Source of the DNA: Pseudocolwellia sp. AS88
GTDB taxonomy: Bacteria; Pseudomonadota; Gammaproteobacteria; Enterobacterales; Alteromonadaceae
Direction: 5' to 3'
DNA length: 64,000 nt
Assembly (NCBI RefSeq): GCF_030551755.1
Contig: NZ_JAUPEC010000008.1
Location: forward strand, 113,259 to 177,258
This document shows positions 16,792-28,286 of this stretch, one piece after another. The notes under the pieces were generated by a model, which saw only the letters and a program-made list of their open reading frames with translations, was not told the DNA's origin and did not search any database. A program made the translations under genes and the position numbers. Each line of letters begins with the position of its first letter. Positions within the stretch are counted from its first letter, which is position 1.

Positions 16792-17150
16792 CTGTTGGCT
16801 TTTTATTTAAATGAATCTTTACAATTCTTTACTGTTTGTAATATTTTTTTCATCAAAAAGTCATTTTACTAGTATTTGACTATCCTCAAGATATTATCGG
16901 ATATGTTTTTTCTTAACTTTGTGTTTAAAGGCATCGACATATTATGAAAAACAAACACTAATTAGCCTTTAAAAGTAAATTAACTGAGTATTATAGTGAT
17001 AAGAGCAAAACATCCCTTATAATGACCAAACGATCAAAAGTTTTACCGCATAAAAATAGATGTTTCAAAAACCACGTTAATGATGTGATAAAATATTAAT
17101 CATACAAAACGTGTTCAACTAAACTAACGCTAAAATCAAGCTCGAGTAGT

Positions 17151-18674
17151 ATGCAGATATTAGAAAAAGATTATCAAATAAACAGTATTCGAAAAGCAAT
17201 TAGTGCAGGAGTTAACTCGATTATTGCATTACCAACAGGTGGCGGTAAGAGTATCTGTATACTTAAATTATGCCAAGCAATGTCTGATAAAAAAGTTGTT
17301 GTTAGTTTACGTAATGCAGCATTAATCCCTCAATTATTAAATACACTAACCGTTAATGGTTTAACGGTTAGTGTGGTTAAGTCTGGCTACAAATATGTTG
17401 CTGGTGGTGACGTAACCTTAATAATGGAGCAGTCATTTACTCGAAGAAAACACCTAAATATACAATGTGACGTATTACTGCGCGATGAGTATCATGTTGG
17501 TTGTATGGGGGGCGTTTACATCTCTATGCGAGAAGAGTTATCACCGGATTTAATTATTGGTCTTACTGCAACTCCAATTGATAGATTAGGTGTTTATATT
17601 GACAGCTCGATGCAACTTATCGAAGAAACAACGACTAAATTATTGATTGAGTCAGGTGAGTTAGCCAAACCTGTTTATAAAGTACCTAGCTTATCGCAAG
17701 AAATAGATTACAGCTCTGTCAAAATGTATCGTGGTGATTTTAGCGTTTCTGGCCTAGACCTTATCTTATTAGAACATTGTTCGTTAGTAGCACAACAAAC
17801 CGTTGATGATGCCCTTTCTCAAGGTCGTAAAGTGATGTTGTTTGCTAACTCTATCAATCATGTAGAGGCGTTATCTGATGCTTTTCATTTATTAGGTGTT
17901 AAGCATGAGCGCGTACATTCAAAGCGTTCAAACGCTGATAATGATGAAAGTATTCGCAGGTATAAATCTAATGAAGTTAGATTAATTATCAATATGTCTA
18001 TGTTAACAATAGGCTTTGATGATCCTCAAACCGACTGTGTAGTACTCGCCAGACCAACTAAAATTTTAAGATTATACCTACAAATCATTGGACGATGCTT
18101 ACGTGCATGTGAAGGTAAAAAAGATGCATTGATACTCGATTTAGCTCAATGTATTTCAACTCATGGTTTTGCAGAAGATTACCGCGATTTTACACGTAAA
18201 ACAGCTAAGTCGGCTGCTATTATGTCTGAGCGTTTAAGTGTTACTAATATTGGTCAGTTTGTTGATGGTGAGTTTAGTTATAGCGATTCTATCGAACGAA
18301 AATTAGTTAAGAAAAAATCTCCTCGTAAGAAGCCTCGCCCAAGAGTGATAGTCACTAAAGAGCAAGTGGAAAGAACAGAAAGTAAACGTGCAGATGCACT
18401 GCTACGACTAAGCCCAAGAATGGAAAAGCTTGTTAGTACTATTGAACTAGTGAACAGTGTTTATGAACAGCAGGGCGATGAACACAAAATGCTAGAACAA
18501 GCGAATATGGTGAAACTTGTTGCTCTTATAGGCTTTGCTTATAGTGATGCATTAGTTGATACCGTAACTAAGTTAGTTGAAGAACTACACGCGCAAAACA
18601 ATACTATTAAAGGCTTATTAGGCAGAGTGAGTAGTTTAATTACCGCGTTAGCGATGAAGGATATGGTTATTTAG
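17151..18674 (+). CDS. Superfamily 2 DEAD/DEAH-type helicase
   Basis: A 507-residue nucleic-acid-dependent ATPase. Helicase motifs are in order: Walker A LPTGGGKS (26-33), DEYH box (111-114), motif III LTATP (137-141), the C-terminal RecA domain with a GFDDP segment (287-291) and motif VI QIIGRCLR (310-317). It has a standard two-RecA core and then a basic linker (KKKSPRKKPRPR) and a helical C-terminus of about 110 residues without a recognised domain. It resembles compact UvsW/RadD-like and phage-type helicases. No nuclease, methylase or phage gene is adjacent, so its pathway is unknown. The upstream start region has no strong ribosome-binding site. Confidence 0.85.
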   Translation: MQILEKDYQINSIRKAISAGVNSIIALPTGGGKSICILKLCQAMSDKKVVVSLRNAALIPQLLNTLTVNGLTVSVVKSGYKYVAGGDVTLIMEQSFTRRKHLNIQCDVLLRDEYHVGCMGGVYISMREELSPDLIIGLTATPIDRLGVYIDSSMQLIEETTTKLLIESGELAKPVYKVPSLSQEIDYSSVKMYRGDFSVSGLDLILLEHCSLVAQQTVDDALSQGRKVMLFANSINHVEALSDAFHLLGVKHERVHSKRSNADNDESIRRYKSNEVRLIINMSMLTIGFDDPQTDCVVLARPTKILRLYLQIIGRCLRACEGKKDALILDLAQCISTHGFAEDYRDFTRKTAKSAAIMSERLSVTNIGQFVDGEFSYSDSIERKLVKKKSPRKKPRPRVIVTKEQVERTESKRADALLRLSPRMEKLVSTIELVNSVYEQQGDEHKMLEQANMVKLVALIGFAYSDALVDTVTKLVEELHAQNNTIKGLLGRVSSLITALAMKDMVI

Positions 18675-18739
18675 GTTTATTATTAAAGCATAGCGTTTCT
18701 TGTTAATTGTTGTTTGCTATGTTTTATTTTATATATCCT

Positions 18740-20062
18740 TCACGATCTCAAAGTTAAAGTCACTGATACAACCCCATGATCTGTACTTTCACCATCACGA
18801 TCAAATATAGGGTTAATTAAATGCCTATCATACGTATGGTAATCACTTACTTGTAAAAGACTATCGTGATAACTGGCATCAAACTCACAAGATAATAAAA
18901 TATAATCGAGCACTGAATTGCTAGCACCATAGTAATGAGTAGGTGTTCTCGCTGGGGCTAGTTGGTTTGCATCAGTGGTAATGGCATCAAGTAACGATTT
19001 ATTTATCCGTTTTACTTCTGAGTTTTTGATAGCATCAGTTGTTTCAACCTTTTCGGTGTTCTCAATTATATTAATGTTTTCAGTAACCTTTGGAGTTTCA
19101 GTAGTTACATCTGTAATAGGACTGTCTTCAGTGTTGTGTGCAACATTCTCATTCATGTATTCGTTATGAATGAACGCTTCAAACAAATCCCAAGCATCTT
19201 TTAAACAGTATTTGGCAAGGTAGGCATCTTTATCTATTGATGAAACAAAACGTAAATCATGGGTGAGTAGGTGACTTAAAACACCATCGGCTAAGGTATT
19301 ATTAAAATCGCCCATGAGTACCATAGGATTATTTGTGGACTCACGTCTTTCGATCATTTCAATCATTAATAATGTTGCTTCACTACCACGTTGAATCGTT
19401 GAGCCCCAACCACCCGCAATATTTGCTTTTAAGCTTTCTATAATGGATTTTTCTTGCGACCAATTATTTTCTTGTTCTTCAATACTCAACATTGAGCGTT
19501 TAGATTTAAAATGCACAACATAACAATCACTGTTACCTATGTGTGGTACATCAACTGTTGCCCGAATAACTTTTCGACTAAAAGAAAATTCGTTAGTCAG
19601 TCCTAATGTTTGTGCCAATTCAAGGTTAGGTTTTACTGTGGCTATTTCACTTATTGGAAAGCGTGAAGCGATAGCTACAACTGGGCTACGATAAATAAAG
19701 TCATCAATTACTTCAGGTTCATCAACTACTGCAAAATATTTATAACCTTGCTCGGCGACTAAGTCTTTAAGCGATTCAGGGCTAAAGACTTCTTGGAAAC
19801 CAATAATATCAGGCTGGTATTCTTTTAAGTATGCGCTTATCCAATTTTGCTTTTTTGCCCATTGTTCAGCGCTATAAATACGATCAAAATCATAATAAGC
19901 ATTCGGTGGCTCTAGGTAATTAAATAAATTGAAGGTAGCAATTTTTAGTTGAGTATTTATTTCTGATGCAGGTAGGTTTGAAGCTTTCCCATCTAGTGGC
20001 GAGAGTTTCTTATGTGTTTCTGTTTTGTCTCTATGATTGATGATGTTAGCTCGAATAAACAA
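18740..20062 (-). CDS. Endonuclease/exonuclease/phosphatase (EEP) family protein
   Basis: A metal-dependent phosphohydrolase of the DNase I-like fold. Motifs: ATFNLFNYLEPP (Asn45), DIIGFQEVF (catalytic Glu91), GDFNN (251-255), LDYILL (385-390) and DHG (428-430). No signal peptide is visible. Between GDFNN and LDYILL there is a low-complexity insertion of about 60 residues (300-355) rich in Thr, Glu, Asn and Val. The only plausible start is TTG at 20062; a TATAAT on the minus strand at 20072-20077 would place the transcript start only a few bases before it, suggesting a nearly leaderless mRNA or a wrongly assigned start. The substrate (DNA, nucleotide, lipid) cannot be told. Confidence 0.8.
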   Translation of the reverse strand: MFIRANIINHRDKTETHKKLSPLDGKASNLPASEINTQLKIATFNLFNYLEPPNAYYDFDRIYSAEQWAKKQNWISAYLKEYQPDIIGFQEVFSPESLKDLVAEQGYKYFAVVDEPEVIDDFIYRSPVVAIASRFPISEIATVKPNLELAQTLGLTNEFSFSRKVIRATVDVPHIGNSDCYVVHFKSKRSMLSIEEQENNWSQEKSIIESLKANIAGGWGSTIQRGSEATLLMIEMIERRESTNNPMVLMGDFNNTLADGVLSHLLTHDLRFVSSIDKDAYLAKYCLKDAWDLFEAFIHNEYMNENVAHNTEDSPITDVTTETPKVTENINIIENTEKVETTDAIKNSEVKRINKSLLDAITTDANQLAPARTPTHYYGASNSVLDYILLSCEFDASYHDSLLQVSDYHTYDRHLINPIFDRDGESTDHGVVSVTLTLRS

Positions 20063-20301
20063 TAAGAGGCCATTATACCTTATTGTTTATTTATAAATAT
20101 GAATAAATCATTTTTAATAAAGTATTCGTTTTAGTCATTATGTTTAAAAAACGAAGAATCGTTAGATTTTCAATTAGGTAATAATATATAAAAGACATAA
20201 AGCTAAGTCATTTTATTTATTTGATATTATTGTAAAAATAAGAATTACGTCTAAACTTTTAATTATACAGTAAAGTTACTAACTAAAATGGTTTATAAAG
20301 T

Positions 20302-23067
20302 ATGTTCAAAATGGAAAGTTTGAAAACTAAAATTATGTTGCTTTTAATGGTTATTGGCCTCATTCCCTCAATTATAATTAGTGTAGTAGCAACAATTAAT
20401 AATTCTGAAGATGTATCTCATAAGGTTTATAACCAATTAACTGCTATTAACCAAATAAAAAAACAATCTATCGAAACGTATTTTGCAGAAAGAAAAGGAG
20501 ATATGGGGGTATTAGTCGATATTGCGAGTACGATGAGAAAGCAAAGTTACTTAACATTATCTGCTATTAATTCTGTAAAAAAATCCCAGTTAAGTGACTA
20601 TTTATCTAATAATAAAGCTCAACTTGATTTACTTGCGAAGCAAACAGAGTTGCATTCAAACTTAAATTCTTTATTGGCAAGTTTTACGGATAAACCCAAA
20701 TGGAAATCTTTACTTGATGAATATGATGTTTCATATAAACCACTCCTTAATTATTTTGGCTGGTATGATTTTTTTATCATTAGTAATAACGGTACCATTA
20801 TTTATTCTGTAACGCGTGAGAGTGATTTAGGAAAAAACATTCCTAAATATTTGAATGATAGCTCATTTAATAAGGCTTTTACTTTAGCCAAACAAAGTAA
20901 GTCTAACGATATTCAATTTGGTGATTTTAAGCCTTATGCCCCAAGTAATAACGACCCTGCAGCATTCTCAGTAAAGCCGATTTCAGTCAATGGTAAGCGT
21001 ATGGGTTATATTGCTTTTCAGCAACCTTTAGAAAAGATCAATAGTATTCTGGGTAATCGTGAAGGTATGGGAGAGTCCGGTGAATCTTACCTTGTAGGGC
21101 CTCAAAATTTAATGCGCTCAGACTCTTATCTTAACCCTGAAGAGTATTCAGTAAAAGCGTCGTTCGTTAATAATAATAAAGTTGAAACAATAGCAGTAAA
21201 CAAGGCGCTTTCAGGTAATAAAGATACCTATGTCATTAATGACTATAATAATAACCCTGTTGTAAGTAGTTGGGATTATATTGATATAGCAGAAGGGGTT
21301 CGTTGGGCTATTATTTCTGAAATTGATGTTGGTGAAGCATTTAACCCAACAACGCTTGAAAATGAAGAGTTTTATAAAAGTTATATAAAACAATACGGCT
21401 ATTATGATTTATTTCTTATTAATACTGATGGCTATATATTCTACACGGCAGCACAAGAAGCCGATTATCAAACTAATATTCTAAATGGAAAATACTCATC
21501 ATCTAACCTGGGTAAATTAATTACTCAGTTAAAAGATAGTGGAGAGTATGGATTTGTTGATTTTGCACCTTACGCTCCTAGTAACAATGAACCAGCTTCC
21601 TTTATTGGCCAACCTATAATGGGGTCTGATGGAAAGGTATCTCTTTATATTGCCCTGCAATTACCCCTTGAAGGTATACAAAATATAATGGGTGTACGAG
21701 AAGGAATGGGAGAAACAGGTGAAAGTTATCTTGTAGGAATGGATTTGAAAATGAGAAGTGATTCATTTTTAGATCCAGAAGGGCATACAGTTAAAGCCAG
21801 TTTTGCTGGGAGTGTAGAGAAAAACGGTGTTGATACAAAAGCAGCTAGAGATGCGCTAGCTGGAAAGAGCGGGACTGACATTGTTATTGATTATAACGGT
21901 AACCCGGTTTTGTCATCTTTTGATCGCATTGATTTTGATAACTTCAGCTGGGCTATTTTATCTGAAATAGATGAACCTGAAGCTTTTGCTTCTATTAATA
22001 AAAATACAAATTTTATGATTATTCTCATGATTATATTTGTATTGATTATTGCTACTATAGGTATATTTTTCGCTAAAAGAATTGCTACACCTATTATTAT
22101 GGTTTCTGAAGCAGCACAGTATGTTGCTGAAGGTGATTTAACGATTAAAGTAATTAAAACATCTAATGATGAAGTAGGCCAGTTACAAGTATCTATCCAA
22201 AAAATGATAGATAATTTATCAAATATAGTTAACAACATAGGAATGGTTGCATCACAGCAATCAAGTACATCCGAAGAGTTAGCGACCATTACTGAACAAA
22301 CTAATCGAACATTATCAGACCAGAGTTTAGCATCTGATCAGCTCAACACCGCAATGCAAGAAATGGGGATAACGGTAGATGATGTTGCTCAAAGTGCCTC
22401 TACTACTTCTTCTGCAGTTTCAGATATTCAATCAAAGATAATCGACAGTACCAATAAAATTAATGATACCTATAATGCTATTTTAGCCATGACAGATAAA
22501 ATACAAAACTCTGAACAAAGTGTTCAAAAAGTACGCTCAGACTTTAATCAGGTAGTTAAAGTTTTAGAGGTTATAAAAGGTATTGCAGACCAAACAAATC
22601 TTCTTGCTTTGAATGCAGCTATAGAAGCTGCTCGTGCAGGGGAGCAGGGTAGAGGTTTTGCTGTTGTTGCTGATGAAGTAAGACAGCTGGCACAACGAAC
22701 TCAAGACTCTACACAAGAAATAAACGATATGGTTAATACTATTATGGCTGGCGCTAATTCTTCAGTAGAGGTAATGGCGAATAGTGTTGTGCAAGCGAAT
22801 ATAGTTAAATCTCATGCACAAGAAGTTAATGAGCTTAACAAAGTTATTAGTGAAGAAATGAATCAGATAAGTGACTTAAGTATTCAAATAGCTACAGCTG
22901 CTGAAGAACAATCGGTTGTTGTTAAAATGATACTCGATAATGTAGAAACTCTTAATATAGGTGTAGCTGAAACTAGTATGTCGACAGAAAATATTGCCGA
23001 ATCAAGTACAGAGTTAGCCTCATTAGCGACAAACTTAGAAAATGAGGTAGCGGTGTTTAAAACTTAA
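20302..23067 (+). CDS. Methyl-accepting chemotaxis protein with duplicated periplasmic sensor
   Basis: A 921-residue chemoreceptor: membrane segment 1 (about 11-31), a long periplasmic region, membrane segment 2 (571-591), HAMP (592-645) and the signalling coiled coil with the conserved tip [20 protein letters not shown] and [18 protein letters not shown]. The periplasmic part holds two homologous Cache-like units, about 151-347 and 365-562. They share YDFFII/YDLFLI, Fx[22 protein letters not shown], MRSDSxLxPE and VKASF. It lacks a C-terminal CheR-docking pentapeptide. It sits alone, away from the che genes. The ligand is unknown. Confidence 0.92.
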   Translation: MFKMESLKTKIMLLLMVIGLIPSIIISVVATINNSEDVSHKVYNQLTAINQIKKQSIETYFAERKGDMGVLVDIASTMRKQSYLTLSAINSVKKSQLSDYLSNNKAQLDLLAKQTELHSNLNSLLASFTDKPKWKSLLDEYDVSYKPLLNYFGWYDFFIISNNGTIIYSVTRESDLGKNIPKYLNDSSFNKAFTLAKQSKSNDIQFGDFKPYAPSNNDPAAFSVKPISVNGKRMGYIAFQQPLEKINSILGNREGMGESGESYLVGPQNLMRSDSYLNPEEYSVKASFVNNNKVETIAVNKALSGNKDTYVINDYNNNPVVSSWDYIDIAEGVRWAIISEIDVGEAFNPTTLENEEFYKSYIKQYGYYDLFLINTDGYIFYTAAQEADYQTNILNGKYSSSNLGKLITQLKDSGEYGFVDFAPYAPSNNEPASFIGQPIMGSDGKVSLYIALQLPLEGIQNIMGVREGMGETGESYLVGMDLKMRSDSFLDPEGHTVKASFAGSVEKNGVDTKAARDALAGKSGTDIVIDYNGNPVLSSFDRIDFDNFSWAILSEIDEPEAFASINKNTNFMIILMIIFVLIIATIGIFFAKRIATPIIMVSEAAQYVAEGDLTIKVIKTSNDEVGQLQVSIQKMIDNLSNIVNNIGMVASQQSSTSEELATITEQTNRTLSDQSLASDQLNTAMQEMGITVDDVAQSASTTSSAVSDIQSKIIDSTNKINDTYNAILAMTDKIQNSEQSVQKVRSDFNQVVKVLEVIKGIADQTNLLALNAAIEAARAGEQGRGFAVVADEVRQLAQRTQDSTQEINDMVNTIMAGANSSVEVMANSVVQANIVKSHAQEVNELNKVISEEMNQISDLSIQIATAAEEQSVVVKMILDNVETLNIGVAETSMSTENIAESSTELASLATNLENEVAVFKT

Positions 23068-23118
23068 ATAACGAGTGTTTAGTCACTGCCATTGAGTTAT
23101 GGTTTTTTATAAGTATTT

Positions 23119-23142
23119 AGGGCGCCTCAAGGCGTCCTTTTT
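23119..23142 (+). terminator. Terminator of the chemoreceptor gene
   Basis: GGGCGCC and GGCGTCC (one G-U pair) form a short GC-rich stem with a TCAA loop, followed by TTTTTT on the plus strand. Confidence 0.92.
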
Positions 23143-23184
23143 TATGAATATTGTTTAATGATGATTCAAGTAGCTAGCTAATGA

Positions 23185-23994
23185 TTAATACTTACGGCGT
23201 CGTAACTTCATTTCAGACAGTATTTTTGCGGTGATCTCTTCAACAGAAAATTTTGTAGTATTAATAAATGGAATTTTTTCTTTCTTATAAAGCTTCTCAA
23301 CTTCTCTCAGCTCCATTCTACATTGACGTGCTGATGCATATTTACTGTTTGATATACGGTTATTCCTAATATCCATTAAACGGTCGGCATCAATGGTTAA
23401 ACCAAAAATTTTCTTTTTGAACTTTCTTAAAAACTCAGGGATCTTTAAGTGTTCCATATCTTCGTCGATAAAAGGGTAATTTGCTGCCTTTATGCCATAT
23501 TGTAAGGCTAAATATAGCGCTGATGGCGTTTTTCCTGAGCGTGATACTCCTACTAAAATAACATCGGCATGTTCGTAGTTACTGATGTTTGTTCCGTCGT
23601 CATTCGCCAATGCAAAATTAACTGCATCTATTCTGTTGTCGTAACTCTTTTCATGAATGCTATGTGTTCTGTGAGGTTGAGGATTCGCTTTTATGCCCAA
23701 CTCTTTTTCAAGAGGCGGTATAAAGTGCTCAAGAAAGTTATAAATTACGGCATCACAGCCATCAATAATCTCTCTTATCTCAGGGTTCACAAAGGTATGG
23801 AAAACCAGCGGTAGCTCACCTGCGCGCTTACTTGCCTTGTTAATTTTATCTCTCGCAAGCAAAGCTTGTTCTGTATTTTCAACAAATGAAATAGTGTGAT
23901 GTTCAAACTCAGTAGGGAAAAGGGATAGCAGCGCATGTCCAAATACTTCTGAAGTTATTGCTGTTCCGTCTGAAATATAAAAAGCCGATCTCAT
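23185..23994 (-). CDS. ppsR: PEP synthase regulatory kinase/pyrophosphorylase
   Basis: This 269-residue DUF299 protein is the bifunctional regulator of PEP synthase: it phosphorylates PpsA on an active-site Thr with ADP and removes the phosphate by phosphorolysis. The P-loop GVSRSGKT at 149-156 followed by PSALYLA is the family signature, and the N-terminus MRSAFYISDGTAITSEVFGHALLS matches in separate blocks (FYISDGTAIT, then GHALL). It is divergent from ppsA, the usual arrangement in gammaproteobacteria. Length is normal for the family. Confidence 0.95.
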   Translation of the reverse strand: MRSAFYISDGTAITSEVFGHALLSLFPTEFEHHTISFVENTEQALLARDKINKASKRAGELPLVFHTFVNPEIREIIDGCDAVIYNFLEHFIPPLEKELGIKANPQPHRTHSIHEKSYDNRIDAVNFALANDDGTNISNYEHADVILVGVSRSGKTPSALYLALQYGIKAANYPFIDEDMEHLKIPEFLRKFKKKIFGLTIDADRLMDIRNNRISNSKYASARQCRMELREVEKLYKKEKIPFINTTKFSVEEITAKILSEMKLRRRKY

Positions 23995-24230
23995 TTTTTG
24001 TTCCTATTGGTGAAAGTTTACTAAAGGGGTTCCCATTTATAAATTCACAGTGTAGAATATTTACTCTAGAAACATCAATCATTATTATTTAAATTTGGAT
24101 TTATAGTATTTTTATATATAAAAGTACTTGTATCGTTGAAAGTTTATACCTAAGATATGTTATGTCGGTATTTTTAAATACATAAAATAACTTAATTATA
24201 CACTTTTTAAATAATTTTGGAGATGTTGTC

Positions 24231-26609
24231 GTGCAAGAATATGTACTTTGGTATGAAGAACTTGGAATGAATGATGTTGATCGCGTAGGCGGTAAAAATG
24301 CATCATTAGGTGAAATGATTTCTAACCTAGCCAATGTTGGCGTGCAGGTACCCGGTGGTTTTGCTACTACTTCGTTTGCTTTTAACGAGTTTTTAGAGCA
24401 AAGCGGTTTGAACGACAAAATTTATAAACTTCTAGACACTCTCGATGTAGGCGATCTTAATGCGCTTGGCGAGTGTGGTGCAACTATTCGTCAATGGATT
24501 ATTGACACGCCTTTCTTACCTCAAATGCAAGCCGACATTGAATTGTCTTACGATAAACTTGCCGGTGAATTTTCAAGCGAAGCTTCTTTTGCTGTTCGAT
24601 CTTCAGCAACTGCAGAAGATATGCCTGATGCTTCTTTTGCTGGTCAACAAGAAACCTTCTTAAATGTACGTGGTCTTGACGCTGTAATGATTGCTATTAA
24701 GCATGTTTTTGCTTCGTTATTCAACGACCGTGCTATTTCATACCGAGTTCACCAAGGTTACGATCACCGTGGTGTGGCGCTTTCAGCTGGTATTCAACGT
24801 ATGGTTAGAAGTGACATTGCATCAAGTGGTGTTATGTTTTCTATCGATACTGAGTCTGGTTTTGAAGATGTGGTATTTGTTACTTCAAGCTTAGGTCTGG
24901 GTGAAATGGTGGTTCAAGGTGCTGTTAACCCTGACGAATTCTATGTACATAAACCAACGTTAGCTAAAGGAAAACCAGCGGTTGTGCGTCGTAATATTGG
25001 TAGTAAAGCTATAAAGATGATTTATGCCGATAATCCTGAACACGGTAAACAAGTTGAGATTGTTGATGTAGATGAAGCACAATCAAATCGTTTCTCATTA
25101 ACTGACGACGAAGTAATGGAGTTGGCTAAACAAGCGGTAATTATTGAAAAGCATTATCAACGTCCTATGGATATAGAATGGGCTAAAGACGGCTTAGACG
25201 GTAAACTTTATATTGTTCAAGCACGTCCTGAAACTGTACGTAGTCGTGAAAACACTAATGTAATAGAACAATTTCAGTTACAAGAAACTGCAAAAGTTGT
25301 ATGTGAAGGCCGTTCTATAGGTCAAAAAATTGGTAGTGGCGAAGCTAAAGTGCTTTCATCTTTAGCTGAAATGGACATGATTCAACCAGGCGATGTTTTA
25401 GTTACCGACATGACTGATCCTGATTGGGAACCTATCATGAAACGTGCTTCTGCGATTGTGACTAATCGTGGTGGTCGCACATGTCATGCTGCGATTATTG
25501 CTCGAGAAATGGGTATTCCAGCTGTTGTAGGTTGTGGTGACGCAACCAGTAAGATAGCTAATGGCGACAAAATTACAGTTTCATGTGCTGAAGGTGACAC
25601 CGGCTTTATTTATGAAGGTCAGTTAGACTTTAAAGTAAATACTTCTGAAGTTGATAAAATGCCTGAATTACCATTAAAAGTTATGATGAATGTTGGTAAC
25701 CCAGATCGTGCATTTGCTTTTGCTCGCTTACCTCATTCAGGTATTGGTTTAGCACGTTTAGAATTTATTATTAACAAAATGATTGGTGTGCATCCTAAAG
25801 CGCTTATTAATTTTGATACGCAATCTGAAGATTTAAAAGAAGAAATTACCGATATTATCGCGGGTTACGATAGCCCTGTAGAATTCTACATTGCTAAGTT
25901 AACTGAAGGTATTTCTACTTTAGCTGCGGCTTATTCTCCTGAAAAAGTGATTGTTCGTATGTCTGACTTCAAGTCTAACGAATATGCTAATTTAGTCGGT
26001 GGGGAAGAGTACGAGCCAGAAGAAGAAAATCCAATGATTGGCTACCGTGGAGCTGCGCGTTATATATCTAAAGATTTCCGTGATTGTTTTGCTTTAGAGT
26101 GTGAAGCGATTAAACGCGTTCGTAATGATATGGGCTTAACTAATGTAGAAGTAATGATCCCATTTGTTCGTACGCTTGAAGAAGCAACACAAGTTATCGA
26201 CATTCTTGCTGAGCACGGTTTAAAACGTGGCGAGAATGGTTTACGAGTGATTATGATGTGTGAATTACCTTCAAACGCCTTACTTGCAGATCAGTTTTTA
26301 GATCATTTTGATGGTTTTTCAATTGGCTCTAACGATTTAACTCAGTTAACACTAGGTTTAGATCGAGATTCAGGTTTGATTGCCCATCTATTTGATGAGC
26401 GTAATCCTGCAATTAAAGTCTTGTTAGCTATGGCAATTAAAGCCTGTAAGGCGAGAGGTAAGTATGTGGGAATTTGTGGTCAAGGCCCAAGTGATCACAA
26501 AGACTTTGCGGCATGGTTAGTAGAACAGGGGATTGATAGCGTATCGTTGAACCCTGATACGGTAATACCAACGTGGTTATATTTAGCCGAAGAGCATAGT
26601 AAAGGCTAA
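24231..26609 (+). CDS. ppsA: Phosphoenolpyruvate synthase
   Basis: Converts pyruvate, ATP and water to PEP, AMP and phosphate for gluconeogenesis, fitting growth on organic acids and amino acids. It has the N-terminal ATP-binding domain ([36 protein letters not shown]), the swivelling phosphohistidine domain with [15 protein letters not shown] (catalytic His near 421, the adjacent Thr being the PpsR target) and the C-terminal PEP barrel ([22 protein letters not shown]). At 792 residues it equals the E. coli enzyme. The start is GTG with GGAG upstream; ATG 24223 is out of frame. Confidence 0.97.
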   Translation: MQEYVLWYEELGMNDVDRVGGKNASLGEMISNLANVGVQVPGGFATTSFAFNEFLEQSGLNDKIYKLLDTLDVGDLNALGECGATIRQWIIDTPFLPQMQADIELSYDKLAGEFSSEASFAVRSSATAEDMPDASFAGQQETFLNVRGLDAVMIAIKHVFASLFNDRAISYRVHQGYDHRGVALSAGIQRMVRSDIASSGVMFSIDTESGFEDVVFVTSSLGLGEMVVQGAVNPDEFYVHKPTLAKGKPAVVRRNIGSKAIKMIYADNPEHGKQVEIVDVDEAQSNRFSLTDDEVMELAKQAVIIEKHYQRPMDIEWAKDGLDGKLYIVQARPETVRSRENTNVIEQFQLQETAKVVCEGRSIGQKIGSGEAKVLSSLAEMDMIQPGDVLVTDMTDPDWEPIMKRASAIVTNRGGRTCHAAIIAREMGIPAVVGCGDATSKIANGDKITVSCAEGDTGFIYEGQLDFKVNTSEVDKMPELPLKVMMNVGNPDRAFAFARLPHSGIGLARLEFIINKMIGVHPKALINFDTQSEDLKEEITDIIAGYDSPVEFYIAKLTEGISTLAAAYSPEKVIVRMSDFKSNEYANLVGGEEYEPEEENPMIGYRGAARYISKDFRDCFALECEAIKRVRNDMGLTNVEVMIPFVRTLEEATQVIDILAEHGLKRGENGLRVIMMCELPSNALLADQFLDHFDGFSIGSNDLTQLTLGLDRDSGLIAHLFDERNPAIKVLLAMAIKACKARGKYVGICGQGPSDHKDFAAWLVEQGIDSVSLNPDTVIPTWLYLAEEHSKG

Positions 26610-27006
26610 TTATATAGTCTTTATTTAGTCTGTAATGCGCTTAACTTATTTTTAAATGAGTTAAGCGCTTAGTAATAACAATGGAAGCTGTATTGTTATT
26701 GCATCATTCTTTGTAATCTCTTATTCAAAATTAATGACTGGATATAAATTAAATCCCCCCACTATCGTTCTAATAAAAAAGAAAACTTCCTTTTCAAAAA
26801 CGACTCACCTTAATAATTAATATCTTTCAGTATTGATAAATATTCTTATAATTTATTTTAATTCAGACTAAATCGTTATCTTGTTGGCTTTTATTAATCT
26901 TGCTATATCAACTCCCTATAGCATTAATAACCTTTAATGATTTGTCCTTTGTTTACTAATAGTTATACGATGGAAAAATATTACTTATTCTTGATTAGAA
27001 TCAACT
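26610..27006. other. Intergenic region after ppsA with a 10-bp hairpin
   Basis: GCGCTTAACT (26637-26646) pairs with AGTTAAGCGC (26659-26668), a likely though T-poor terminator for ppsA. The remaining 330 bases up to the MFS gene are AT-rich and contain a C7 run near 26755, but I see no gene or clear promoter. Confidence 0.5.
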
Positions 27007-28191
27007 ATGTTTTTGTTCGACAGAAATAACAATACATCAATTTTACTGGCTGGAATTCTAGCTTTGACAGTAGGAGTAGGCGTTGCACGTTTCGTTTTTA
27101 CTTCGTTATTACCCCCAATGCTTGATGATTTTATTACTATTTCTTTTGCGGGGATTTTGGCATCTATTAATTATGCTGGGTACTTATCGGGTTCGTTATT
27201 TTCTATTTTTATTAAAGACATTCATAGCAAGGTTAGATTTTTCAAAATAGGTTTAGTTTTATGTGTTATTACCTCGTTACTTTTAGGTATTAGCGAAAAT
27301 AATATAGTTTGGGCTGTTGCAAGGTATTTAGCTGGCTTTGGAGCCGCTATGGCGCTTGTCGTTGGATCTGCCATTGTTATGTTAAAGCTAAAAAATACCA
27401 ACAAAACTAAAGCCATGGGTATTCATTTTAGTGGTTTAGGCTTTTCAATTGTTATTACCGATTTACTAATGCGTGCTGTGTTTTATTTCGATGGGAATTG
27501 GCAAGATGCTTGGTTGGTATTGGCTTTCTTTGGTGTGTTCTTTTCAGCGTACTCTGCTTATATTTTGTCATTTGATAAAGAGCCCAAAGCGAATATTGTT
27601 AAGCATAAGTTTGATAAAACTTTGTTTTCACCTTTAGTTATTGTACTTATTTTAGCTTACTTTACCGAAGGCGTTGGTATGGTGGTGCAAGCGACTTTTT
27701 TACCTGATATTGTTAATTCATTAGATGGGTTACAAGGTTACGGTGGTTACACTTGGTTAGCTGTAGGTATTGCTGGTATTCCAGCGAGTATTCTATGGAT
27801 GCGATTGGCTCATAGGTTTGGCAGTATTAATATAATGATAGCGGCTATGCTGCTACAAATAGTTGGTATTTTAATTCCAACATTCTCTTCAAATATTTAT
27901 CTTAATCTACTTAGTGGAATATTTTTCGGTGCAACTTTTATAGGTTTAGTCGCTTTGTTTATGAACTATGGTGGGCAATTAGCGAATAAAAACCCAGTAT
28001 TTATTATGGGCGCAATTACAGCGGCTTATGGCTTAGGACAAATAGTAGCGCCGTTATATTGTATTGCCTTTATTGAATATTTTAACAGTTATAGCCCTGC
28101 ATTGTACTTAACCGCATTTATTGTTTTTATTGGCATATTATTACTTGTTTTTGCTAACTGTAAATTAAAGCATTTGAAGCCAAATATTTAA
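27007..28191 (+). CDS. YbfB/YjiJ-family MFS transporter
   Basis: A 394-residue inner-membrane carrier with twelve hydrophobic segments. The start region GILALTVGVGVARFVFTSLLPPM is typical of the YbfB/YjiJ subfamily (conserved GxGxARFxxTxxLPxM), as are GYLSGSLF in the second segment and RYLAGFGAAMALVVGSAIV in the fourth. No substrate is known for most members. It has no obvious partner: ppsA lies upstream in a separate unit and the downstream genes are convergent. No ribosome-binding site stands out. Confidence 0.88.
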   Translation: MFLFDRNNNTSILLAGILALTVGVGVARFVFTSLLPPMLDDFITISFAGILASINYAGYLSGSLFSIFIKDIHSKVRFFKIGLVLCVITSLLLGISENNIVWAVARYLAGFGAAMALVVGSAIVMLKLKNTNKTKAMGIHFSGLGFSIVITDLLMRAVFYFDGNWQDAWLVLAFFGVFFSAYSAYILSFDKEPKANIVKHKFDKTLFSPLVIVLILAYFTEGVGMVVQATFLPDIVNSLDGLQGYGGYTWLAVGIAGIPASILWMRLAHRFGSINIMIAAMLLQIVGILIPTFSSNIYLNLLSGIFFGATFIGLVALFMNYGGQLANKNPVFIMGAITAAYGLGQIVAPLYCIAFIEYFNSYSPALYLTAFIVFIGILLLVFANCKLKHLKPNI

Positions 28192-28229
28192 AATAGGTAT
28201 TTAGCTTTCAAAGAACAATACTTAAAATT

Positions 28230-28285
28230 AACATCATATATGCCTAAATTATTACAATAAATCATTAGGCGTTATGATGTTTTTT
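28230..28285. terminator. Bidirectional terminator between MFS and DUF2805 genes
   Basis: AACATCAT...TGCCTAA on the left pairs with TTAGGCG...ATGATGTT on the right with one small internal loop, followed by TTTTTT on the plus strand. Confidence 0.75.
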
Positions 28286-28286
28286 A

